From positions 24,575 to 88,574 of the forward strand of contig DVGI01000013.1 of the NCBI GenBank assembly GCA_018712805.1: a stretch of DNA of 64,000 nucleotides, read 5' to 3'. The notes under the pieces are model-generated. The model was given only the letters and a program-made list of their open reading frames with translations. It was not told the DNA's origin and did no database searches. The position numbers and the translations under genes were made by a program. Below, piece after piece: positions 53,679 through 61,317 of the stretch. This stretch comes from Candidatus Fimenecus excrementavium (GTDB lineage: Bacteria; Bacillota; Clostridia; Oscillospirales; Acutalibacteraceae). Each line of letters begins with the position of its first letter. Position 1 is the stretch's first letter.

Positions 53679-53825
53679 CGCTGTCCGCTACGATACCAGA
53701 CCAGACGAAAATCGTTTTTGTTTTAGTATCTCTTTAGCGTACATTCACGAACACAATCAAATTTGTTCTTACGATAATATTCTTACAAATCACTTACCTG
53801 TCAAATTCGATCGCAGCGGACAGCG
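53679..53825. repeat. Long-range inverted repeat within the noncoding RNA
   Basis: CGCTGTCCGCTACGAT (53679-53694) matches the reverse complement of ATCGCAGCGGACAGCG (53810-53825) at 15 of 16 positions, and the odd position can form a G-U pair in the minus-strand RNA. The stem would enclose about 115 bases. Confidence 0.8.
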
Positions 53826-53981
53826 AACCGCCATGTCTGCGGTTCTTCTACACCGTACATCGGATTCGCCTCCCTTTCGTAATGTAACAAGGGCTTTTCA
53901 GAAACCAAACCCAACTTAAAAACTTTTCCTTACAATTTTTGTCGGATTCATTTTTGCTCTTGCTTTTGCCATTGGTCTTTT

Positions 53982-54051
53982 GCTTTTAGCTTTTAGCTTT
54001 TAGCTTTTAGCTTTTGGCTTTTGGCTTTTGGCTTTTGGCTTTTGGCTTTTG
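53982..54051. repeat. Heptamer tandem repeat: four GCTTTTA then six GCTTTTG units
   Basis: Ten exact 7-bp units fill 70 bases without interruption. Read on the minus strand they give six CAAAAGC units followed by four TAAAAGC units, near the 5' end of the candidate RNA. The period of seven rules out an in-frame peptide repeat. Confidence 0.97.
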
Positions 54052-54113
54052 GCTCCCTTTTGGGAACCTACCTTATTTGGGTTTCTTTTGGTTTCTTCCC
54101 TTTGTTCACCTTC

Positions 54114-54141
54114 ATTATAGCACGCGTTTGTAAAATGTCAA
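54114..54141 (-). promoter_or_regulatory. Consensus promoter of the candidate noncoding RNA
   Basis: Minus strand TTGACA, 16-bp spacer, TATAAT: both hexamers are exact consensus, the best promoter in the window. Confidence 0.85.
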
Positions 54142-54251
54142 TAGTTTTTTTATAATTTTTTTAAAATTTTTATTTATAACGCCTTGTCCGGGCGCGGTGC
54201 CTTAGAATATCAAGGCGTTGGCACATTTTTACGAAAGGACATTTTTTACAG

Positions 54252-54280
54252 TTGACTGTTGCCGTATTTCGGGGTACAAT
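54252..54280 (+). promoter_or_regulatory. Promoter of the DUF1292 gene
   Basis: TTGACT, 17-bp spacer, TACAAT, 30 bases before the ATG. Confidence 0.7.
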
Positions 54281-54310
54281 GAGTACAGAAAACGACGGAG
54301 GAACTAAAGG

Positions 54311-54610
54311 ATGGACGAAAACTACAACCCCGATATTGTCAGCGTGGTCGACGAGGACGGCGTGGAACACACCTTTGAAGAACTCGACCGCATTGAAACC
54401 GACGACGCGCGCTATGTTGCGCTTTTGCCCGTTTACGACGAGGCGGAAGATATTTTGGACGACGACGGCGAACTGATTATTTTAAAAGTAAACGAAGAGG
54501 ATGGCGAAACCTATCTCGAACCGATTGAGGACGAGGACGAATTCAACGAAATCGGCAGCATTTTTGAAGAACGCCTTTCCGATTTATTTGACATTCACGA
54601 GGAAGAATAA
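54311..54610 (+). CDS. DUF1292 family protein
   Basis: The 99-residue acidic protein matches the Firmicute DUF1292 family: PDIVSVVDEDGVEHTFEELD at the N-terminus, YVALLPVYDEAEDILDDDGELIILKV, and the Asp/Glu-rich C-terminus DEDEFNEIGSIFEERL. In many Firmicutes a member lies near yrrK/yqgF and alaS; that context is absent here. The biochemical role is unknown. The -35 of the 6S RNA promoter lies inside its last codons. Confidence 0.88.
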   Translation: MDENYNPDIVSVVDEDGVEHTFEELDRIETDDARYVALLPVYDEAEDILDDDGELIILKVNEEDGETYLEPIEDEDEFNEIGSIFEERLSDLFDIHEEE

Positions 54611-54617
54611 GTATTCT
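54588..54617 (+). promoter_or_regulatory. Promoter of the 6S RNA candidate
   Basis: TTGACA (54588-54593), 18-bp spacer, TATTCT (54612-54617). The -35 is inside the DUF1292 coding sequence. Confidence 0.6.
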
Positions 54618-54622
54618 TTCTA

Positions 54623-54838
54623 AGTTTCGGCACACAATAAAATCAACCTGCCCGATGCGATAAACGCACGGTACAATATTAACCCAACACTTTTTTCTAG
54701 GGAGTCGGAAATCCGAAGTGGTGTGCAGACCTCCCGCCTTTTCGGCGGACGTTGGGAGTACTAAAGCTAAGGAAAAGACACCCACCTGCTTATGAGCAGG
54801 TTATTATTTGCCGTGTGCGGTCGGGTGGGGATTTCAAA
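54623..54838 (+). ncRNA. ssrS: 6S RNA (ssrS) candidate
   Basis: The 5' part CGGCACAC pairs with GTGTGCGG near the 3' end (one mismatch), and AACCTGC pairs with GCAGGTT, forming a closing stem around a large interior with CCCAAC/GTTGGG and a CCGCC/GGCGG hairpin. The 3' strand can alternatively fold the CCTGCT-TATG-AGCAGG hairpin. Segments such as GGGAGTACTAAAGC and AAGACACCCACCTGC match my memory of Clostridial 6S RNAs. 6S RNA binds sigma-A RNA polymerase as a promoter mimic. A terminator follows. Confidence 0.65.
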
Positions 54839-54844
54839 AACAAA

Positions 54845-54873
54845 AAACCAGCTGTTTTACAGCTGGTTTTTAT
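54845..54873 (+). terminator. Terminator after the 6S RNA candidate
   Basis: AAAACCAGCTG pairs with CAGCTGGTTTT and T-rich sequence follows; may act in both directions. Confidence 0.85.
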
Positions 54874-54876
54874 TTT

Positions 54877-55254
54877 TTAATATGTGCTTTTTTTGCAAAG
54901 GCAAAACGGGTGACCGGCGGGGTCAAACAGCGTGACCCAATCGTCGCCGCCGTATTGCGCTTTTGCGCGAACCGCACCCAAAGTTTCGGCGCGCGCGGCG
55001 GCTTTGTGCACGTCTTCGACCTGAAAATCAAGATGCATTTGCTTTTGCTGGGCATTCGGTTCTTCCGGCCAAACGGGCGGCACAAAATCTGGTTCTTCTA
55101 AAAAAGCGAACACAATGCCCTCGCCGCTTCGCACCGCCGGGAACGAAAAAAGCTCTGTTTTTTCCCAGCCGAGCAGTTCGGCATAAAACGCCTGCATTTC
55201 TTCTGCGTTTTTACAATCGACCATCACACTGCCGAGCGTCAAAGATTCTTTCAA
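54877..55254 (-). CDS. VOC (glyoxalase/bleomycin-resistance) family protein
   Basis: The 125-residue protein has two beta-alpha-beta-beta-beta units: LTLGSVMVDCKNAEEMQAFY then MHLDFQVEDVHKAAARAETLG and GDDWVTLFDPAGHPFCL. Most members bind a metal and a small molecule. The start is a TTG a few bases after the transglutaminase stop, with GAGGGG about 11 bases upstream. It is the last gene of the ATP-grasp cluster transcript; a link to it is uncertain. Confidence 0.82.
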   Translation of the reverse strand: MKESLTLGSVMVDCKNAEEMQAFYAELLGWEKTELFSFPAVRSGEGIVFAFLEEPDFVPPVWPEEPNAQQKQMHLDFQVEDVHKAAARAETLGAVRAKAQYGGDDWVTLFDPAGHPFCLCKKSTY

Positions 55255-55258
55255 GTGG

Positions 55259-56062
55259 TCACATCCCCTCTTTCGTATCGGGCGCACAGACTTGCACGCG
55301 CGCTTCAATCGTTTGCTTTTGCGTGCCGCCGCCGATAAACAGCCCGCGGTTGATGCCGCAGTCGGCAAAGTCGCGGCCGTGGCTCAAGGTTAAATAGCGG
55401 TCATTGACCCATTTGTCATTGGTCGGGTCAATCCCCCGCCAAATGCCGTTGTCGTAAAATTCAACCCAGGCGTGCGTTTCACCGACGCCCTCTTGAATCC
55501 CGACCACATAGCGCGCCGGAATCGAAAGTTTTCGGCAAAGGGCGATTAAAATATGGGCATAATCCTGGCAGACGCCTTTCCCCTTTTCGAGCGCTTCCTC
55601 CGCGGTGGTTTGGACGGTGGTTGTGCCGCTTTGGTAGGTAAACTGTTTACGCATTTCCCGCATTAAAAGCTCCACCGCTTCGCCGGTCGGCAAAGTTTCC
55701 ACGGCGGCGCGGTTCTTTTCCGCCAAAGCGGAAAGCCTTTCGCCGCAGCGGGTGTATTGCGAGGGGTATTTGTAAATCCCGTTGAGCGGTTCTTCGGCTT
55801 TATCTGCAATATGGATTTGCGCAATGCCGTTGACATAAACCGAAAAAGCGGAATGGGGTTCGGTAATGCGGTCGGTCAAAATGCGGTTGCCGAAGCCGTC
55901 GGCGGTTTCGGTGAGCATATTGTGCGGCGACACCTCAATAAACAGTTCGCGAATCGTTTGGTATTCGTTATCAAACGGCAGACAGCGCAGGGAAAAGCAG
56001 TGGCGCACGACGGGAGAGGAAAATTCAATTTTCATCGCGTAGGAAAATTCAACTTGTTCCAT
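55259..56062 (-). CDS. Transglutaminase-like cysteine protease family protein
   Basis: The 267-residue protein has an N-terminal beta domain of the bacterial transglutaminase type (PVVRHCFSLRCLPFDNEYQ) and a catalytic core with Cys in GKGVCQDYAHI, His in GETHAWVEFY and Asp in GIDPTND. Such proteins are thought to process peptides made by the circularly permuted ATP-grasp enzyme in the same operon. GGAGGGG precedes the ATG. No signal peptide, so cytosolic. Confidence 0.88.
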   Translation of the reverse strand: MEQVEFSYAMKIEFSSPVVRHCFSLRCLPFDNEYQTIRELFIEVSPHNMLTETADGFGNRILTDRITEPHSAFSVYVNGIAQIHIADKAEEPLNGIYKYPSQYTRCGERLSALAEKNRAAVETLPTGEAVELLMREMRKQFTYQSGTTTVQTTAEEALEKGKGVCQDYAHILIALCRKLSIPARYVVGIQEGVGETHAWVEFYDNGIWRGIDPTNDKWVNDRYLTLSHGRDFADCGINRGLFIGGGTQKQTIEARVQVCAPDTKEGM

Positions 56063-56075
56063 TGGTTCCCCTCCT

Positions 56076-56771
56076 TTATCCGTAAATCTCCGGCACGGTC
56101 ACAAACAGCCGGGCAAGTTCGTTTTGAATCGTGAATTTATCGGCTTCAAAATCGTCTTTTTCCAAAATGATTTTCATTAGCACATTGATAGCTTCAATGT
56201 TGCAATCCACGCCGACTTTATAAAGCCGGTTTAACAAAATGCTGAATTCTTTTCGAATTAGCTCCGGCTTACAGGAAAAGCGGGTATATAAATCAATCCG
56301 CTCGACGCTTCGGCCGAACTTTAAAATATTGCGGGTGGTTTCCGACTCGACGTAGTCGTCCGCCGAGCCCCAAAAGGCGAAAATACAGTCAAACACCTCT
56401 TGCAGTTTCAACATCGGCGCGCTGCTCTCTTTGCCGCGCTGCATGGCGTTGACCGCAAGCTGAATGTAAGACATCGTTTCGCTGCTGATTTCGTTGCGCA
56501 TCATCACGGCGTTGTCGTAAGCGCAAAGCATGGTGCTCATCACGGAATTCGGATTTTTTTCGTCAAACAGGAAGTTGGTAATAAAATCCTGTTTATAGGA
56601 ATAGGTGTTCGGAATACCGAGCTTTTTTAAGAAATCCACATAGGCGTTTTCGTCCACGTCAATGAGGATATCATAACATTCCGAAAACATTTTCAGCGTG
56701 GTAAACACGCGCTCCACATAGCGACCGAGCCAAAACAGGTTGTCGGTGGATTTTATCGAGATAATACCCAT
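56076..56771 (-). CDS. Alpha-E domain protein (DUF403)
   Basis: The 231-residue all-helical protein begins GIISIKSTDNLFWLGRYVERVF, the hallmark of DUF403/alpha-E proteins, and continues with RNEISSETMSYIQLAVNAM. It is always found with circularly permuted ATP-grasp and transglutaminase genes, as here. It overlaps the ATP-grasp gene by 19 bases. The function is unproven. Confidence 0.9.
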   Translation of the reverse strand: MGIISIKSTDNLFWLGRYVERVFTTLKMFSECYDILIDVDENAYVDFLKKLGIPNTYSYKQDFITNFLFDEKNPNSVMSTMLCAYDNAVMMRNEISSETMSYIQLAVNAMQRGKESSAPMLKLQEVFDCIFAFWGSADDYVESETTRNILKFGRSVERIDLYTRFSCKPELIRKEFSILLNRLYKVGVDCNIEAINVLMKIILEKDDFEADKFTIQNELARLFVTVPEIYG

Positions 56772-58066
56772 GTGTCTTTAAAGCCTCCTCCCTGCGAAGA
56801 ATTGACGACGAACGAGCCTTCTTCATAGGCAAAGCGCGTTAAGCCGCTCGGCCAGACTTTGATTTCGTCGCCGTAAAGCACAAACGCGCGCAGGTCCGCT
56901 TTACGTTCGTGCAGCTGTCCGTTTTCAAACACCGGCAGGTTTTTGAAATCCACGACCTCCTGCGCGATAAAATGACGCGGATTTTTCCAAATCGCGTCGG
57001 CAAGGGCTTCACGCTCACTTTCGCTTAAACGGCTACCGAACACCACGCCGTAGCCGCCCGCCTCAGAAACGTCTTTAATCACGAGTTTCGAGAGATTTTC
57101 GAGCGTATATTGCCGGTCTTTTTCAAAATAGGGCAAATAGGTTTGGGCGTTGGTGAGAATCGGCTCTTCGCCCAGATAATAGCGAATCATTTGCGGCACG
57201 AAATAATAAATCCCCTTGTCGTCGGCGACACCGTTGCCCGGCGCGTTGACGATTGCCACATTGCCGGCACGATAAGCGTCAATCATATGCGGCACGCCCA
57301 AAAGCGAATCCGGCAAAAAGGTCATCGGGTCTAAATATTCATCGGAAATCCGGCGGTAAACCGTGCCGACCCGGCGGCGTTCGCCGGAATATTCGCTGTA
57401 ATACAGCACGTTGCCTTCAACGAACAAATCCTGGGGCATCGCAAACACCGCGCCGGTTTTTTCCGCCAAATAGCTGTGTTCAAAAAACGCGGAATTATAG
57501 CGCCCGGGGGTTAAAATGACGTTGATCCCGCCGAGGTTTACGTCGTCAAGCGCCTTTTTCAGCATTTGACCGTAGTCGCGGTTGTCGGTGACGGCGTTGG
57601 TTTGGAACGTATCGGGGCTTGCGCGGCGGCAAAGGTCGCGTGCAATCATCGGGTAAGACGCGCCGGAGGGAATGCGCAGGTTGTCTTCGAGGACATACCA
57701 GGTCATGTCTTTCCCCTGCACCAAGTCGATGCCGGAAATATGGTTATACACTTTTTTGGACGGCACAATATTTTCACACGGCGGCAAAAAGCCCGGTGAA
57801 TAATAGACAAAATCCTCGGGAATCACTTTGTCGCGCAAAATCTTTTTTTCGCCGTAAATATCGTTTAAAAAGAGGTTTAACGCGAACACGCGCTGCCGCA
57901 GCCCTTTTTCCAAAAAGGAAAACTCGTTTTTCGTGAGCGTTCGCGGAATCGGGTCAAACGGAAACAGGCGTTCGTGAAAGGTATTGTCTTTGTAAATACC
58001 GAATTTCACGCCGTAGCGGGAAAGCAGACGGTTGATTTCGTCTTTGTGGTCAATCAGCCCGTACAT
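56753..58066 (-). CDS. Circularly permuted ATP-grasp protein (type 2, DUF404/DUF407)
   Basis: The 437-residue protein matches the circularly permuted ATP-grasp family: DIYGEKKILRDKVIPEDFV, YVLEDNLRIPSGASYPM, DFKNLPVF and FVVNSSQGGGFKDTWV near the C-terminus. Such enzymes are predicted to form peptide bonds. It heads a conserved three-gene operon with DUF403 and transglutaminase, proposed to make and process an unknown peptide tag. AAGGGTGAGAAA precedes the ATG. Confidence 0.9.
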   Translation of the reverse strand: MYGLIDHKDEINRLLSRYGVKFGIYKDNTFHERLFPFDPIPRTLTKNEFSFLEKGLRQRVFALNLFLNDIYGEKKILRDKVIPEDFVYYSPGFLPPCENIVPSKKVYNHISGIDLVQGKDMTWYVLEDNLRIPSGASYPMIARDLCRRASPDTFQTNAVTDNRDYGQMLKKALDDVNLGGINVILTPGRYNSAFFEHSYLAEKTGAVFAMPQDLFVEGNVLYYSEYSGERRRVGTVYRRISDEYLDPMTFLPDSLLGVPHMIDAYRAGNVAIVNAPGNGVADDKGIYYFVPQMIRYYLGEEPILTNAQTYLPYFEKDRQYTLENLSKLVIKDVSEAGGYGVVFGSRLSESEREALADAIWKNPRHFIAQEVVDFKNLPVFENGQLHERKADLRAFVLYGDEIKVWPSGLTRFAYEEGSFVVNSSQGGGFKDTWVLSR

Positions 58067-58183
58067 TTTCTCACCCTTTCCAAAAAATATATAAAAATTA
58101 TAACAAATTCCAATAAATTACACAAGAGGAATTATGAAAAACATACAAATTTTGAGTACGGGCAAAAATTGGAAGCGATTATA

Positions 58184-58212
58184 TTGACAAAGGAAAAACG
58201 GGGTGCTACTAT
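58184..58212 (+). promoter_or_regulatory. Promoter of the MATE gene
   Basis: TTGACA, 17-bp spacer, TACTAT; start codon 34 bases downstream. Confidence 0.65.
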
Positions 58213-58245
58213 TCCTCAATAAAGAAGGTGAAAGGGAGGCGGCAC

Positions 58246-59601
58246 ATGAATATCAACATGCTCAAAGGCAGCCCCGTAAAAGCGGTTCTGCGTTTTTCCG
58301 TGCCGCTGATGATCGGAAACTTTTTTCAGCTGTTTTACAACCTTGCGGACTCGATGATTGTCGGGCGGTTTGTCAACGCAGACGCGCTTGCTGCTGTGGG
58401 CGTGACGGGTCCGATTAACTCGCTTTTAATCGGCTTTGCCATGGGCCTTACCACGGGGTTTGCGATTCCCGTTGCGGCGGCGTTCGGCGCCGGGGACAAG
58501 GCGAAAGTACGCAAATACTTCGGCAACGCCATGTTTTTGACCATGCTGATGTCGATTTTGATTACGGTGCTTTCGGTGTCACTATCAAGGCCGCTTTTGC
58601 GGCTTATTGACACGCCGGCGGAAATTTTTGAGGACGCCAACACCTATGCGGTCATTATTTTCAGCGGCACGGTGTTCGCCATGTTTTACAATGTTCTGTC
58701 GGCGATGATTCGCGCCGTCGGTGACAGCCGCTCGCCGCTGATTTTCTTAATTGCCTCGTCGATTGTGAATATTGTTTTGGACTTGGTCTTTGTTTTGCTT
58801 TTTCACCTGGCGATTGTCGGCGTTGCGGTGGCAACGGTCATCGGAAACGCGGTTTCTATGGTTTTGTGCATTTGGTTTGTGCGCCATCGTCACCCGGAGC
58901 TACACACCAAAAAATCCGATTATAAGCCGGACAAAGCCATTTGCCGGTCGCTGCTTTCGATGGGAATTCCCATGGCACTGCAGCTTTCGATTACCGCAAT
59001 CGGTTCTTTGATTTTGCAGGGCGCGGTCAACAGCTTCGGCGCGCACGCCGTGGCGGCCATTTCCGTCGGCTCGAAAGCAGAAAACATTGTGAACACGGTT
59101 TTGTCGTCGCTCGGCGTTGCGCTTTCTACGTTTGTAGCACAAAACCGCGGAGCGAAGCAATACACCCGCATTTTCCGCTCCGTGCGGCAAATTTTCCTTT
59201 TGGACCTTACGCTTTCGGTTGTTGCGTCGCTTATCCTTTGGTTCTTAGGCAAACGCATCGGTATGCTGTTTATCAAAGATTCGGTAGAAGAGATCCTTTC
59301 GCTGACTGATACGTATTTAAAAACACTCGCCTGCTTTTACATGGCGCTTGCGGTTCTGTTTATTTTCCGCAATCTTTTGCAGGGCCTCGGCTACGGTTAC
59401 ACTTCGGCCATTGCCGGCGCGGCGGAGCTTTGCGGGCGCGTGCTGATTGCCTATGTGCTCGCGTCGCGGTTCGGCTTCCCCGCCATTTGCCTTGCGGGTC
59501 CGGCAGCGTGGATTTTAGCGGACATTCCGCTTGTGATTATCTATTTCGCCAAGAAGCGAAAATTGAAACAGCAATTCTGCGCCGAAGAACCCGCGGCATA
59601 A
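58246..59601 (+). CDS. MATE family efflux transporter
   Basis: The 451-residue protein has 12 hydrophobic segments in two halves, with PLMIGNFFQLFYNLADSMIVG at the N-terminus and the matching GIPMALQLSITAIGSLILQGAVN in the second half. MATE proteins export drugs or metabolites using Na+ or H+ gradients. ATG at 58246 follows AAAGGGAGG. The substrate is unknown. Confidence 0.93.
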   Translation: MNINMLKGSPVKAVLRFSVPLMIGNFFQLFYNLADSMIVGRFVNADALAAVGVTGPINSLLIGFAMGLTTGFAIPVAAAFGAGDKAKVRKYFGNAMFLTMLMSILITVLSVSLSRPLLRLIDTPAEIFEDANTYAVIIFSGTVFAMFYNVLSAMIRAVGDSRSPLIFLIASSIVNIVLDLVFVLLFHLAIVGVAVATVIGNAVSMVLCIWFVRHRHPELHTKKSDYKPDKAICRSLLSMGIPMALQLSITAIGSLILQGAVNSFGAHAVAAISVGSKAENIVNTVLSSLGVALSTFVAQNRGAKQYTRIFRSVRQIFLLDLTLSVVASLILWFLGKRIGMLFIKDSVEEILSLTDTYLKTLACFYMALAVLFIFRNLLQGLGYGYTSAIAGAAELCGRVLIAYVLASRFGFPAICLAGPAAWILADIPLVIIYFAKKRKLKQQFCAEEPAA

Positions 59602-59615
59602 CAAAAAATAAATTT

Positions 59616-59648
59616 AAAAAGGAACAGACCGCAGTCTGTTCCTTTTTT
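59616..59648. terminator. Bidirectional terminator between MATE and the zinc-ribbon gene
   Basis: AAAAAGGAACAGAC pairs with GTCTGTTCCTTTTT over CGCA. Confidence 0.9.
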
Positions 59649-59659
59649 GTTGTTCGTTC

Positions 59660-59905
59660 TTACGCCTCGTCTTCGTCGGGGCGCTCGATTTCGTAAGAGG
59701 TTTCGCTTTTGTCTTTGAGAAAATCGGTTTTTAAAACCCGGCTGTAAATGATACTGCCGCAGTCCCGGCAGATGGTGTGTTCAATGTGGGTGCCGAACAT
59801 ACCGCCGCGAATGTCGGAAAACACGTCGGCATCACCGATTTGGTAGCCGTAGGCGATATTTTTGGATTTGCAGTAAGGGCATTGCGAAAAAACGATGCGT
59901 TTCAT
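59660..59905 (-). CDS. Small zinc-ribbon-like protein, unknown
   Basis: The 81-residue protein has CPYC near the N-terminus and CRDC in the middle (HTICRDCGSIIYSRV), spaced for one zinc-ribbon fold. The C-terminus is acidic (SYEIERPDEDEA). ATG at 59905 is preferred because AGGTGA lies five bases upstream; an upstream GTG is part of that site. It follows the NYN gene by 27 bases on the same strand. Confidence 0.75.
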   Translation of the reverse strand: MKRIVFSQCPYCKSKNIAYGYQIGDADVFSDIRGGMFGTHIEHTICRDCGSIIYSRVLKTDFLKDKSETSYEIERPDEDEA

Positions 59906-59932
59906 AGCGTTCACCTGATTCTTTTTGGATTT

Positions 59933-60850
59933 TTACTTTAAAATGCAGTCGCAGTTTTCAATTTCCACGCCGTCAATATCGGAAAGAAACAGCTTGATTT
60001 GCTTGTAGCCGAGGGATTTCACCGAGAAATCCTTAATATGCTCGGTTAAGCGGGTGTTGATTTCGCCGATGTTCATGCGCTTACCTTTAGCATTTTCCAA
60101 AAGCGAGCGCACATATTTTTCGATTTCCGAACGCTGGGCGGAGGGCTTCTGAGCCACAAACAGGACGCCGTTTTTGCCGACAGCAACCACCTCAATTGAG
60201 GCAAACGACTTTAAGAAGCCGGAAAACTTGGAAAAGCCGTAGTTGCGTTCGTCGAAGTCGGGGTATTTTCTTTGCAAATTCTCTTTGACCACGCTGATTT
60301 GTAAGCGCGCGCCGCGCTCTTTTTGGGAAAGCATGGCGAGAATTTCCTGTTCGATTTCCTTTTTCGGCGTAATGCTGCTTTGCGCGGTTTCGTCCGATTC
60401 CTTTTCAGTTTCGCCGCTCAACACGTCCAAAAAGCGAAACGAATTGCAGGCGTTGATAAAGGCTTTCGGCGTTTTTTGCTCGCCCATGCCGATAACTTGC
60501 TTGCCGGATTCGCGAAGTCTTGCGGCAAGGCGCGTGAAATCGCTGTCGCTTGTCGCAAGGCAAAAGACGTCGAGCGGTTCTCGGTATAAAAGGTCCATTG
60601 CGTCAATAATCATTGCGGAATCCGTGGAATTTTTCCCGGTTGTATAGGCATATTGCTGCATCGGCGTTAAGGCGTAATCCGGCAAAACCGATTTCCAGCA
60701 CTTAGCGTTATCGCGCGTCCAGTCGCCGTAAATGCGTTTAATTGTAACCACGCCGACGGATTTCAGCTCGTCGAACAAGGTATCCATATATTTCGGGGAA
60801 ATGTTGTCGGAATCAATCAGCAATGCGATTTTCAAATCCTCTGTATCCAT
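59933..60850 (-). CDS. NYN-domain (PIN-like) protein with two LOTUS/OST-HTH-like domains
   Basis: The 305-residue protein starts with an NYN nuclease-type domain: KIALLIDSDNISPKY, IYGDWTR, DSAMIIDAMDLLY and FCLATSDSDFTRLAARLRE carry the acidic metal residues. After a linker (residues about 150-165) come two winged-helix OST-HTH/LOTUS-like units (EIEQEILAMLSQKERGA; SEIEKYVRSLLENAKGKR). The layout resembles RNA-binding nucleases of the MARF1/Limkain type. The target RNA is unknown. Confidence 0.85.
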   Translation of the reverse strand: MDTEDLKIALLIDSDNISPKYMDTLFDELKSVGVVTIKRIYGDWTRDNAKCWKSVLPDYALTPMQQYAYTTGKNSTDSAMIIDAMDLLYREPLDVFCLATSDSDFTRLAARLRESGKQVIGMGEQKTPKAFINACNSFRFLDVLSGETEKESDETAQSSITPKKEIEQEILAMLSQKERGARLQISVVKENLQRKYPDFDERNYGFSKFSGFLKSFASIEVVAVGKNGVLFVAQKPSAQRSEIEKYVRSLLENAKGKRMNIGEINTRLTEHIKDFSVKSLGYKQIKLFLSDIDGVEIENCDCILK

Positions 60851-60957
60851 AAATCATTTCCTTTCAGATGTTTACGGCATATAGTATAGCATTTTCCGCG
60901 GGAAAATACAAGAAAACCCACGCCGCGGACGGAATGGGCTTTCGGATTTGAAAATAT

Positions 60958-61302
60958 TTAGAACAAGTAGCCGTCATAACCCCATGTGTCGGCAAACTGG
61001 AATTTGACATAGCAACGGCTCGGCGACACGCCGGCGTTATTTTGCAAGCTTTCACAAATCGCCCCGGTCAGCGCTTCGCACGCGTCGCGCGGCGCTTTTC
61101 CGAATACACTGACTTCACACATGGCGGTCGGCGCGTCACAGTCACCTTTAAAATACAGGTGACATTGGTCCTCAACTTCGACCATCAAATAGGCTTCGCT
61201 TTTCCCGGGAAGCAGGGAAATCGCTTTGCCGAGGTCGTTTTTTATAGCTTCGATTTGGGTTTCGTTCAACGGTTCAGAAATTTTGGTGCAAATAAACGGC
61301 AT
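60958..61302 (-). CDS. MIF-like tautomerase superfamily protein
   Basis: The 114-residue protein begins MPF, giving the N-terminal catalytic Pro after Met removal, and keeps the MIF pattern KSEAYLMVEVEDQCHLYFKGD and PSRCYVKFQFADTWGYDG. Some members tautomerise phenylpyruvate or dopachrome; the bacterial role is unclear. AAAGGAG lies upstream. It follows the kinase-like gene by 15 bases and is probably co-transcribed. Confidence 0.85.
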   Translation of the reverse strand: MPFICTKISEPLNETQIEAIKNDLGKAISLLPGKSEAYLMVEVEDQCHLYFKGDCDAPTAMCEVSVFGKAPRDACEALTGAICESLQNNAGVSPSRCYVKFQFADTWGYDGYLF

Positions 61303-61317
61303 AAAGTATTCTCCTTT

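Larger units (their letters stand above)
53612..54107 (-). ncRNA. Candidate ~0.5-kb noncoding RNA of unknown family
   Basis: A consensus promoter at 54114-54141 faces a terminator hairpin at 53620-53647, defining a minus-strand transcript of about 490 bases with no real gene. In order from its 5' end it contains a GGTTCCC/GGGAGCC hairpin, ten 7-base repeats, a short frame MAKARAKMNPTKIVRKSF (53922-53978), an ORF of 19 codons MYGVEEPQTWRFAVRCDRI behind GGGAGG, and a 16-bp long-range inverted repeat. Neither short frame convinces as a protein. No known RNA class was recognised. Confidence 0.55.

Noticed and set aside
53653..53919. Plus-strand 88-codon frame in the 53.6-54.3 kb region
   Set aside because: It starts within the terminator hairpin without a ribosome site, has no family resemblance, and runs antisense to the candidate RNA.
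53982..54051. Heptamer array as a CRISPR
   Set aside because: Units are 7 bp and contiguous with no spacers; no cas genes nearby.
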